From the NCBI GenBank assembly GCA_900757295.1, contig CAAENH010000092.1, positions 1 through 14,961 of the forward strand: 14,961 nt of DNA, read 5' to 3'. Within the stretch, counting starts at the first letter, position 1; every line of letters starts with the position of its first letter. The notes beneath the pieces were generated by a model. The model saw only the letters and a list, made by a program, of their open reading frames with translations, did not search any database and was not told the origin of the DNA. This document shows positions 5,796-12,669 of this stretch, piece after piece. Both the position numbers and the translations under genes were made by a program. The stretch is from Bacilli bacterium. GTDB taxonomy: Bacteria; Bacillota_I; Bacilli_A; RF39; UBA660.

Positions 5796-6563
5796 TTGAA
5801 AAAAATATTAAGAGTTGACAAAATACAAAAATTTTATGGAAATAAAGATAATCTAACTAAAGCAATTGATGGAATTAGTTTTGATGTACAAGAAGGAGAA
5901 TTTATAGGAATAATGGGAGCATCAGGCTCTGGTAAAACAACATTATTAAATTGCATATCTACAATTGATACAGTTAGTAGTGGACATATTTATTTAGAAG
6001 AACAAGATATTACAGAAATAAAAGAAGAAAACATTGCAAAATTCAGAAGAGAAAATTTAGGATTTATATTTCAAGATTTTAACCTTCTTGATACTTTAAC
6101 AATTGAGGAAAATATTGCACTAATTTTAACAATTAATAAAATACCAGAAAAAGATATTGATAATAAAGTAAAAGAATTTGCTAAAAAGTTAGGAATAGAA
6201 GATATATTAAATAAATATCCCTACCAAGTATCAGGAGGACAAAAACAAAGATGTGCTTCAGCAAGAGCTATAGTAAATTCACCAAAGATAATTTTAGCCG
6301 ATGAACCAACTGGAGCTTTAGATTCAAAATCTGCAAAACAACTACTAGAAACATTAGAAAGTATGAATAGTAAATTAAAAGCAACTATTTTAATGGTTAC
6401 GCATGATCCATTATCTGCAAGTTATTGTAGTAAAATCTTATTTTTAAAAGATGGAAAGATTTTTAACAAAATAGAAAAGGGAGAAAAACAAAGAAAAGAT
6501 TTCTATAATGAAATATTAGATGTATTAGCACTTCTTGGAGGTGATACAAGAGATGTTAGGTAA
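5796..6563 (+). CDS. BceA-like ABC transporter ATP-binding protein (module 1)
   Basis: The product is 255 aa. Walker A is GASGSGKT (41-48), Q-loop FQDFNLL (92-98), signature SGGQKQR (146-152), Walker B IILADEP (165-171), D-loop A-L-D-S and switch H203 in M-V-T-H-D. This is the LolD/MacB-like class that pairs with FtsX-domain permeases. I use the TTG at 5796: the GGAG at 5784-5787 gives 8-nt spacing, an in-frame GTG at 5787 overlaps the ribosome site, and this start aligns residue for residue with the 255-aa module 2 paralogue. The first 60 residues differ at 16 positions by hand count. It overlaps the permease gene by 11 nt. With its permease it should protect undecaprenyl-linked targets from peptide antibiotics and report flux to the kinase. 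Confidence 0.92.
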   Translation: MKKILRVDKIQKFYGNKDNLTKAIDGISFDVQEGEFIGIMGASGSGKTTLLNCISTIDTVSSGHIYLEEQDITEIKEENIAKFRRENLGFIFQDFNLLDTLTIEENIALILTINKIPEKDIDNKVKEFAKKLGIEDILNKYPYQVSGGQKQRCASARAIVNSPKIILADEPTGALDSKSAKQLLETLESMNSKLKATILMVTHDPLSASYCSKILFLKDGKIFNKIEKGEKQRKDFYNEILDVLALLGGDTRDVR

Positions 6564-8187
6564 ATTATCAATAAGAAATGCTAAAAGGCAGGCAAAAGAC
6601 TATATAATATATTTTATAACTGTAATAATATCAGTAGCATTAATGTTTAGTTTTAACTCTATTGCAACATCACAAGATATAAGTGAATTATCATCTTCTA
6701 TGCAATATTTTTCTAAATCTATAACAGGTATTAGCATAATAATTATCTTTGTTATGGCTTGGCTTATAAATTATACTATGAAATTCATGTTAGAAAAAAG
6801 AAGCAAAGAATTTGGAACATATCAGATTTTAGGATTAGAAAAGAAAGATATTAGTAAAATGTTCACATTAGAAAATTTAATCATTGGTTTCTTAGCTTTC
6901 ATAGTTGGAATAATAGTTGGAACATTTTTATATCAAATTTTTACATCAATAATTATGAATCTATTTAATCAAATTTATGAAGTAAAAATATCTTTTGATA
7001 TAAAAGCAATAGGAATGACGGCATTATATTTCTTTGGAATATTTTTATTAGTTTTATTAAACTGTAGAAGAAAAATAAAGAAAACAAAAGTGTATGATTT
7101 GTTATATGCAAGTAAAAAGAATGAAAACAACATAGTAAAAAAATCAAAAGGTAATATATTTGTATTTATTGCATCAATAATATTGCTAATAAGTGCTTTA
7201 TTAATAACATATAAACAATTCTCGGATGTAAATCAAATGAGTGCTAAACATATTTTTATAGCAATTATTCTTTTGATTATGGGTATATATCTATTCTATA
7301 TTAGTTTATCTAGTTTTATAATAAAAAAATTTATCAATAATAAAAAAAGAAAATATAAGAATAATAATATGTTTTTATATAGAAATTTAGCATCTAAAAT
7401 AAATACAATGAGTTTTACAACAGCTACAATAGCTCTTATGTTTACAATTATATTAATAGGTGGAAATGTAGCATTACTTATGAATAATATGCTAAATAAT
7501 GAAATTGAAATGGGTTATCCGTATGAAATTATGATAAGCACAGTTGATGGGGATTTTTCTAAATATAAAGAATATATAGAGAAAAATGCTAAAGTAAAAA
7601 CTATGTATGAATATAAATTGCATTATATCAAAGAAACAGGAATTTCAAAAGCACTAGAAAATACAGTTTTAAATGGCACAACTAGAAATATTGAAAATGT
7701 ATTTAGTTTAACTGACTATAATAAACTAAGAGAAATGGCAGGTTACGATAAAATAGAACTTCAAGATAATGAAATTATAATAAATTGTATGAAAACTTTA
7801 GAAAAACCTTTTAAAGAATATGTTAAAGATAATAATAACATAAATATTTTAGGACAAGAAATGAAAATAAAAGATGTTAGAAGTGAGAATTTAGCTCAAG
7901 TTGGATTTAATGGTTCATATTATGGAATTGTAGTTCCAGACAAATTAATATCTCTAGCAGAAGCTGAAGAACAATTATTAAGAAAGCAAGATAATAATGA
8001 ATATCAAATGTACACTTTTGATTTTAATTATAAACTTGTTGTACAAACTGAAGAAACAACAGATGAAGATTTTTATAATGAATTAAGAAGATTTATTATA
8101 GGTAAAGAGAAAAAAATAACTGTAGAAACAAATGGAGAAGAGCAAGAAGTATCTACTATAACATATTTACGGAAATGTATTAATTAA
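6553..8187 (+). CDS. BceB-like permease, N-terminal part (gene split by frameshift)
   Basis: This frame encodes 544 residues from the ATG at 6553. GGAGGTG (6537-6543) lies 9 nt before it, and the module 2 paralogue starts at the same relative place, 11 nt inside the ATPase gene. An in-frame ATG at 6535 precedes the ribosome site. The segment carries the first seven helices of a BceB fold (about 16-33, 56-74, 104-127, 150-172, 196-213, 225-248, 283-305), with the FtsX-like motif K-R-S-K-E-F-G-x-Y-Q-I-L-G-L after helix 2 and the large extracytoplasmic domain between helices 7 and 8. It ends at TAA 8185-8187, before helices 8-10, which are encoded in the next frame. Alone it lacks the second FtsX half, so it is probably not functional unless the downstream part is supplied. 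Confidence 0.85.
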   Translation: MLGKLSIRNAKRQAKDYIIYFITVIISVALMFSFNSIATSQDISELSSSMQYFSKSITGISIIIIFVMAWLINYTMKFMLEKRSKEFGTYQILGLEKKDISKMFTLENLIIGFLAFIVGIIVGTFLYQIFTSIIMNLFNQIYEVKISFDIKAIGMTALYFFGIFLLVLLNCRRKIKKTKVYDLLYASKKNENNIVKKSKGNIFVFIASIILLISALLITYKQFSDVNQMSAKHIFIAIILLIMGIYLFYISLSSFIIKKFINNKKRKYKNNNMFLYRNLASKINTMSFTTATIALMFTIILIGGNVALLMNNMLNNEIEMGYPYEIMISTVDGDFSKYKEYIEKNAKVKTMYEYKLHYIKETGISKALENTVLNGTTRNIENVFSLTDYNKLREMAGYDKIELQDNEIIINCMKTLEKPFKEYVKDNNNINILGQEMKIKDVRSENLAQVGFNGSYYGIVVPDKLISLAEAEEQLLRKQDNNEYQMYTFDFNYKLVVQTEETTDEDFYNELRRFIIGKEKKITVETNGEEQEVSTITYLRKCIN

Positions 8188-8197
8188 AGGAAATAGA

Positions 8198-8602
8198 ATG
8201 GCACAAGCAAAATCATTTTATGCAATTATATCATTTTTAGCTTTTTATATTGCACTTATATTTATAATGGCAACAGCTACTATGCTTGCAATACAACAAT
8301 TAAGTGATTCAGAAAAATACAAATATAGATATGAACTTCTAAAAAAACTTGGTATGAGTGAAAAAGAAATAAATAAAACTATATTTAAACAATTATTATA
8401 TTATTTTGCTATTCCTATGATATTGCCTATAATAATTAGTATTCCAACAATATTAATTGTAAGTCAAATATTTACTATAGGCGTAACAATAGAAGAAATA
8501 TTTAAAAATATAGGAATAGTAGTTGGTATGCTTATATTAGTTTATGGAATTTATTTTATAGCAACAGATGTACAGTTTAATAGAAATGTTAATGGAGATT
8601 GA
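8198..8602 (+). CDS. BceB-like permease, C-terminal part in the +1 frame
   Basis: The product is 134 aa with three helices (about 9-31, 67-88, 100-122) that align with helices 8-10 of the module 2 permease. The conserved loop L-L-K-K-L-G-M-S-E-K-E-I-N-K matches L-R-K-I-G-C-D-E-K-M-I-N-K there. Removing one T from the TTT at 8166-8168 would fuse it to the upstream part through ITYYGNVLIKGNRMAQAKSF and give about 682 aa, against 698 aa for the paralogue. As it stands, the ATG at 8198 has an AAAGGA site (8186-8191) and begins 10 nt after the upstream stop, so reinitiation could make a two-piece permease. A sequencing or assembly error or a recent mutation is at least as likely. Confidence 0.75.
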   Translation: MAQAKSFYAIISFLAFYIALIFIMATATMLAIQQLSDSEKYKYRYELLKKLGMSEKEINKTIFKQLLYYFAIPMILPIIISIPTILIVSQIFTIGVTIEEIFKNIGIVVGMLILVYGIYFIATDVQFNRNVNGD

Positions 8603-8607
8603 TAATT

Positions 8608-9198
8608 ATGAAAAAAATATATATTGTATTAACACATACAGGAACAACATTATCAAAAATAATTAAGAACTATACAAAAGATGAGTTCTCTCATGTATCC
8701 ATTTCTTTAGATAGTGAATTAAAGAAAATGTATAGTTTTGGAAGATTAAATCCATACAATCCTTTTTGGGGTGGATTTGTGCATGAAGGAATAAACTTTG
8801 GAACATTTAAAAGGTTTAAAAAAACATTATGTAGAATATATGTTTTAGATGTTACAGAAGAACAATTTGATAATGTTAAAGGAATTATAGAGTATATAAA
8901 ACATTCAAAACAATTACATAATTTTAATGTAATAGGACTATTTGCAGTTGGCTTTAACATGAAAATCAGTTTTGAAAATTCATTTTATTGTGCTGAATTT
9001 GTTAAATATGTTCTTGATAAGTCAGATATAAAAAATAATTTACCAGAAATGATAAGACCAGAAGATTTTAAAAAATTAGAAGATTCAAGTATAATATATG
9101 ATGGATTATTAAGAAATTATCAATCATCTACTATAAATATAAATGAGAAATTAAAAGAAAAACTATTAAGTCATATAAAAATAGAAGGGATAGTATGA
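8608..9198 (+). CDS. Permuted papain/NlpC-P60-like (YaeF/YiiX-type) putative cysteine peptidase or amidase
   Basis: The product is 196 aa with no signal peptide or membrane segment. Candidate catalytic residues are H29 in F-S-H-V-S-I-S-L-D and C128 in F-Y-C-A-E-F-V. Histidine before cysteine is the order expected in the circularly permuted branch of the NlpC/P60 superfamily. Other conserved-looking stretches are L-T-H-T-G-T-x-L-S-K-I-I-K (8-20) and M-Y-S-F-G-R (41-46). I chose the ATG at 8608 (GGAG at 8594-8597) over the in-frame TTG at 8599, which touches the ribosome site. The gene lies 5 nt after the permease stop and overlaps the next by ATGA, so it is probably in the box 2 operon. Lacking an export signal, it may act on lipid-linked or cytosolic substrates; its activity is inferred. 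Confidence 0.65.
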   Translation: MKKIYIVLTHTGTTLSKIIKNYTKDEFSHVSISLDSELKKMYSFGRLNPYNPFWGGFVHEGINFGTFKRFKKTLCRIYVLDVTEEQFDNVKGIIEYIKHSKQLHNFNVIGLFAVGFNMKISFENSFYCAEFVKYVLDKSDIKNNLPEMIRPEDFKKLEDSSIIYDGLLRNYQSSTININEKLKEKLLSHIKIEGIV

Positions 9199-9914
9199 AT
9201 AGAAAAAATAAAGTGAAAATTTTTAAAATATTTTTAACAATAATTGTTTTAAGTTTATTTTTAGGAATAATAATATACTTATTTCCTGTTATGAAAAATT
9301 TATCAACAATAGAAGGACAAGTAGCCTTTAAAGAAAAAGTTGAAAATTCAGGCATATTGGGTATGCTTTCATTGTTTGGACTTCAAGTAGCACAAATATT
9401 TTTAATAATAGTTCCTGGTGAACCAATAGAAATATTATCAGGAATGTGTTATGGTGGACTATGGGGAACTGTATTTATTATGGTATCTGCTTCTATTATA
9501 TCAATAGCAATATATTTTTTAGTTAGAAAATTTGGTAGAAAGTTTGTATATGATTTTTGTGATGAAAAGAAAGTGGAAAAAATAGAAAATAGCAAGTTAT
9601 TTCAGAATCCAAAAAAAATTGAATTTATAATGCTTATTCTATTTCTAATACCAGGTACACCAAAAGATCTATTAGTTTATGTAGCTGGACTATTACCAAT
9701 AAAACCATTAAAGTTTATTTTGATTTCAACATTTGCTAGATTTCCATCTGTTATTACTTCAACATTAGCAGGAGAACAACTTGCTATTGGAGATTGGAAA
9801 ATGAGTATTGTGTTATATGGAATAATACTTATATTTGTAGCAATATTTGTATTTATTATTAATAAATTAGATAAAGATAAAATAACAAAAGAAGCAATAA
9901 ATAGTATTAAGTAA
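9195..9914 (+). CDS. TVP38/TMEM64 (VTT-domain, DedA-superfamily) membrane protein
   Basis: The product is 239 aa with membrane segments near 10-28, 56-75, 84-110, 145-160 and 198-222. The VTT domain is visible as P-G-E-P-I-E-I-L-S-G-M-C-Y-G-G-L-W-G (74-91), the amphipathic V-R-K-F-G-R-K-F-V, and P-G-T-P-K-D-L-L-V-Y-V-A-G-L (about 153-166) with A-R-F-P-S-V-I-T-S-T after it. DedA relatives (for example UptA) flip undecaprenyl phosphate, whereas TVP38-branch members are less well characterised. It overlaps the papain-like gene by ATGA and ends the operon before a terminator. Its place beside a BceAB transporter, which acts on undecaprenyl-pyrophosphate-directed antibiotics, suggests lipid-carrier recycling as a hypothesis. 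Confidence 0.85.
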   Translation: MNRKNKVKIFKIFLTIIVLSLFLGIIIYLFPVMKNLSTIEGQVAFKEKVENSGILGMLSLFGLQVAQIFLIIVPGEPIEILSGMCYGGLWGTVFIMVSASIISIAIYFLVRKFGRKFVYDFCDEKKVEKIENSKLFQNPKKIEFIMLILFLIPGTPKDLLVYVAGLLPIKPLKFILISTFARFPSVITSTLAGEQLAIGDWKMSIVLYGIILIFVAIFVFIINKLDKDKITKEAINSIK

Positions 9915-9965
9915 AAATACAAGAAAACATGAAAAGAGAAGAAAGACAAATAAGATATAATTTGC

Positions 9966-9997
9966 AAGATTAGTTTGAAATATAACTAATCTTTCTT
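9966..9997 (+). terminator. Intrinsic terminator after the TVP38-family gene
   Basis: AAGATTAGTT (9966-9975) pairs perfectly with AACTAATCTT (9984-9993) around an 8-nt loop and is followed by a short T-rich tail (TCTT). The stem is long but the T run is weak. It closes the module 1 transporter operon and lies 13 bp before box 3. Confidence 0.65.
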
Positions 9998-10010
9998 ATA
10001 GAAAGAGAAA

Positions 10011-10056
10011 TCTTACATGAAATGTAAGATACATATTAGACAAAATATGATATAAT
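10011..10056 (+). promoter_or_regulatory. BceR-type operator and promoter of the second regulator gene (box 3)
   Basis: TCTTACAT (10011-10018) and ATGTAAGA (10022-10029) form a perfect inverted repeat with a 3-nt centre, containing TTACA-N5-TGTAA. TATAAT is at 10051-10056, 28 bp from the second half-site, 21 bp closer than in the other three boxes. The operator reaches the -35 region and leaves no recognisable -35 hexamer. The -10 is almost adjacent to the GGAGG ribosome site (10063-10067). This implies autoregulation of the second RS pair, by activation or repression. Confidence 0.65.
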
Positions 10057-10075
10057 GCTAATGGAGGTTAGCAAA

Positions 10076-10747
10076 ATGCAAAAAATTCTAATAATTGAAG
10101 ATGATGAAAAATTAAGAAATGAGTTAGAAACCTTTTTGAATAAAAATGGATTTATAGCAACAAGTCTAAAAAAGTTTGATAATGCAGTAGAAGATATACA
10201 GAAAATACAAGCAGACTTATTATTACTAGATATAAATTTACCATATACAGATGGAGAATTTATCTGCAAAGAAGTAAGAAAAACATCTAATGTGCCTATT
10301 ATAATGGTAACAAGCAGAGATAATGAAATGGATGAATTACTTTCATTAAATTATGGTGCGGATCAATATGTAACAAAACCATATAACATTCAAATACTTC
10401 TTGCCAAAATTGTTGGACTATTAAAAAGAAATCAAAATGCAGGAAATAATCCAGATAAAATAGACTGTGGAGAGTTTGTATTAAATACAGCAGGGAGAAT
10501 TATAGAAAAAGAAGATAATAAGGTTGAACTAACAAAAAATGAATATAAAATATTAGAGTATTTAGTTTTACACAGGCAACAAGTAATATCTCGAGATGAA
10601 ATAATGGACTATTTATGGGAAAGTGAAGAATTTGTTGATGATAATACATTAAATGTAAATATTAAAAGATTAAGAACGAAGCTCGAAGAATTAGGACTAA
10701 TAGATCAAATTGAAACAAGAAGGGGACAGGGGTATCTATTAAAATGA
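10076..10747 (+). CDS. OmpR-family response regulator, BceR-like (module 2)
   Basis: The product is 223 aa. The receiver domain carries E8-D9-D10, phospho-acceptor D52 in L-L-D-I-N-L-P, T79 and K101 in T-K-P-Y. The winged-helix domain has recognition region DDNTLNVNIKRLRTK, closer to the typical BceR pattern than its module 1 paralogue, and ends R-R-G-Q-G-Y-L-L-K. I chose the ATG at 10076, with GGAGG (10063-10067) 8 nt upstream; an in-frame ATG at 10055 lies in the -10 region and is rejected. The stop overlaps the kinase start as ATGA. The operator at 10011 suggests that it, or its paralogue, controls its own expression. Confidence 0.94.
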   Translation: MQKILIIEDDEKLRNELETFLNKNGFIATSLKKFDNAVEDIQKIQADLLLLDINLPYTDGEFICKEVRKTSNVPIIMVTSRDNEMDELLSLNYGADQYVTKPYNIQILLAKIVGLLKRNQNAGNNPDKIDCGEFVLNTAGRIIEKEDNKVELTKNEYKILEYLVLHRQQVISRDEIMDYLWESEEFVDDNTLNVNIKRLRTKLEELGLIDQIETRRGQGYLLK

Positions 10748-11760
10748 GATTTAAAGATTTTATAAAAGAAAAGATATTATTGATTTTTTTATTATTATTT
10801 TTAATAGTAAGTTCGGAGATATTATTATTACCGTATACACAAATTGGAATATTTACAAGGCTTTATATTGCAATATGTCCAATTTTAATAATTGGTATTG
10901 ATATTGCTATTGAATATAGAAAAAAGAAGAATTTTTATAATGAATTAAAAAGTAATTTAGATGAATTAGAAGATAAATACTTAATATCAGAAATAATAAA
11001 TACTCCAGATTTTATTGAGGGCAAAATATTAAAAAAATCTATGCAAGAAGCTGGAAAATCTATGCTAGAAAATGTAAATACTTATAAGAGATTACAAGAA
11101 GATTATAAAGAATATATAGAATTATGGATTCACGAAATAAAAATACCAATTGCTACATCTAAATTGATTATTGAAAATAATAAAAATGAAATAACAAAAA
11201 GTATTGATGAAGAACTAGATGAAATAGAAAATTATACAGAACAAGCATTGTTTTATGCTAGAAGTAATACAGCCAACAAAGATTATATTGTTACAAAATC
11301 AAATTTGCAAGAAATAGTAAATGGAGCAATTTTGAAAAATAAAAGTGCATTACTTTCAAGTAAGACAAGTATAGAATTACACGATTTAGAACGAGAAGTA
11401 TATACAGATAATAAATGGGCAGTTTTTATAATAAATCAGATTATACAAAATGCAATTAAGTATTCAAAAATTAAAGATAGAAAGATAGAAATGTATGCTA
11501 TTTCAAAAAGAGAAAATGTTGTTTTATATATAAAAGATAATGGAATTGGAATAAAAAAAGGAGAAATAACAAGAGTTTTTGAAAAAGGGTTTACAGGAGA
11601 AAATGGGAGAACAATAAACAAGAAATCTACTGGTATTGGGTTATATCTATGTAAGAAATTATGCAACAAATTAGGATTAGGAATAGAATTAAATTCAGAA
11701 AAAGATATAGGAACAGAAGTAAGAATTATATTCCCTAAAAGTAGTTTTATGAATTTGTAA
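10744..11760 (+). CDS. Intramembrane-sensing histidine kinase, BceS-like (module 2)
   Basis: The product is 338 aa. Two tightly spaced N-terminal helices (about 12-30 and 38-55) have no extracytoplasmic sensor domain. The H-box is Y-I-E-L-W-I-H-E-I-K-I-P-I-A with H130. The dimerisation helix continues with E-N-Y-T-E-Q-A-L-F-Y-A-R, the N-box is N-Q-I-I-Q-N-A-I-K-Y, G1 is D-N-G-I-G-I, F-box E-K-G-F-T-G and G2 K-S-T-G-I-G-L-Y-L-C. It is collinear with the module 1 kinase over its whole length, within one residue. The stop codon is part of the following terminator stem. Signalling is expected to depend on the module 2 transporter, as in BceS-BceAB complexes. Confidence 0.93.
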   Translation: MRFKDFIKEKILLIFLLLFLIVSSEILLLPYTQIGIFTRLYIAICPILIIGIDIAIEYRKKKNFYNELKSNLDELEDKYLISEIINTPDFIEGKILKKSMQEAGKSMLENVNTYKRLQEDYKEYIELWIHEIKIPIATSKLIIENNKNEITKSIDEELDEIENYTEQALFYARSNTANKDYIVTKSNLQEIVNGAILKNKSALLSSKTSIELHDLEREVYTDNKWAVFIINQIIQNAIKYSKIKDRKIEMYAISKRENVVLYIKDNGIGIKKGEITRVFEKGFTGENGRTINKKSTGIGLYLCKKLCNKLGLGIELNSEKDIGTEVRIIFPKSSFMNL

Positions 11761-11787
11761 GTCCATATTAGTTATGGACTTATTTTT
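11759..11787 (+). terminator. Intrinsic terminator between kinase and transporter genes, module 2
   Basis: AAGTCCATA (11759-11767) pairs perfectly with TATGGACTT (11773-11781) around a 5-nt loop and is followed by ATTTTT. The stem includes the last two bases of the kinase stop codon. Its position matches the module 1 terminator, although the stem sequence differs. Confidence 0.8.
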
Positions 11788-11799
11788 ATAAATGAGAAA

Positions 11800-11866
11800 T
11801 CTTACAAAAAATGTAATGTTATTGTAAGGTAAATCGATGGCAACTATTCTAAAATGAATTTATAAT
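11800..11866 (+). promoter_or_regulatory. BceR-type operator and promoter of bceAB-like operon 2 (box 4)
   Basis: TTACA (11802-11806), a 5-nt A spacer and TGTAA (11812-11816) are followed by a third half-site TGTAA (11823-11827), 11 bp after the second. TATAAT is at 11861-11866, 49 bp from the second half-site, as in boxes 1 and 2. The expected -35 position reads TGGCAA, a poor match. The sequence around the third half-site resembles box 1 closely. Confidence 0.75.
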
Positions 11867-11901
11867 GTAGATATACAAAGAAAAGGAAGGAGTTTTTTTA
11901 G

Positions 11902-12669
11902 ATGGAAAATGTATTAGAGGTTAAAAACATAGAAAAATACTATGGAAACAAATCTAATTTAACAAAAGCAATAGACAATATTAGCTTTAATGTAAAAGAT
12001 GGAGAGTTTGTAGGAATTATGGGAGCAAGTGGCTCTGGTAAAACTACACTTTTGAATTGTGTATCTACTATTGATAGAGTAACAGCAGGACATATCATTA
12101 TCAACGGAGAAGATATTACAAAACTTAAAGGAAATAAATTAAACAAATTTAGGAGAGAGGAATTAGGCTTTATATTCCAAGACTTTAATTTATTAGATAC
12201 ATTAACAATTTATGAAAATATAGCTTTAGCATTAACAATTCAAAAAGTGAATGCAAAAGAAATTGACAGTAGAGTTCACGAAATAGCAAAAAAACTAGAT
12301 ATTTTAGGAATAATGAACAAATATCCATATCAGGTATCTGGAGGGCAAAAACAAAGATGTGCAGCAGCAAGAGCAATAATAACAAATCCAAAAATAGTAT
12401 TGGCAGATGAGCCAACAGGTGCATTAGATAGTAAATCAGCAAGACAGTTATTGATGATATTTGATTACTTACATCAAAAATTAAATGCAACTATTTTAAT
12501 GGTAACACATGATGCTTTTACAGCAAGTTATGCAGATAGAATTATATTTATAAAAGACGGAAAAATCTTTAATGAATTAGTTAAAGGAAATGATTCAAGA
12601 AAACAATTTTTTGAGAAGATAATTGAGGTGCAAACACTTCTTGGAGGTGATTTGAACGATGTTATTTAA
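11902..12669 (+). CDS. BceA-like ABC transporter ATP-binding protein (module 2)
   Basis: The product is 255 aa, the same length as its module 1 paralogue, with all motifs at the same residues: Walker A GASGSGKT (41-48), Q-loop FQDFNLL (92-98), signature SGGQKQR (146-152), Walker B IVLADEP (165-171) and H203. AAGGAG (11887-11892) lies 9 nt before the ATG. The 3' end carries the permease ribosome site GGAGGTG, and the two genes overlap by 11 nt, exactly as in module 1. Expression should come from box 4. Expected role: ATPase of a peptide-antibiotic detoxification and sensing transporter. Substrate not predictable. Confidence 0.94.
   Translation: MENVLEVKNIEKYYGNKSNLTKAIDNISFNVKDGEFVGIMGASGSGKTTLLNCVSTIDRVTAGHIIINGEDITKLKGNKLNKFRREELGFIFQDFNLLDTLTIYENIALALTIQKVNAKEIDSRVHEIAKKLDILGIMNKYPYQVSGGQKQRCAAARAIITNPKIVLADEPTGALDSKSARQLLMIFDYLHQKLNATILMVTHDAFTASYADRIIFIKDGKIFNELVKGNDSRKQFFEKIIEVQTLLGGDLNDVI

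Noticed and set aside
8161..8197. Programmed +1 ribosomal frameshifting in the split permease
   Set aside because: No slippery heptamer, rare-codon shift site or stimulatory hairpin is visible near the TTT run. A simple one-base insertion explains the data better.
9929..9973. 14-codon ORF after the TVP38-family gene
   Set aside because: It has no ribosome site, and its end lies inside the terminator stem. Probably chance.
10055..10075. Upstream in-frame ATG for the module 2 regulator
   Set aside because: It overlaps the -10 box and lies before the ribosome site. The ATG at 10076 aligns with the paralogue and has correct spacing.
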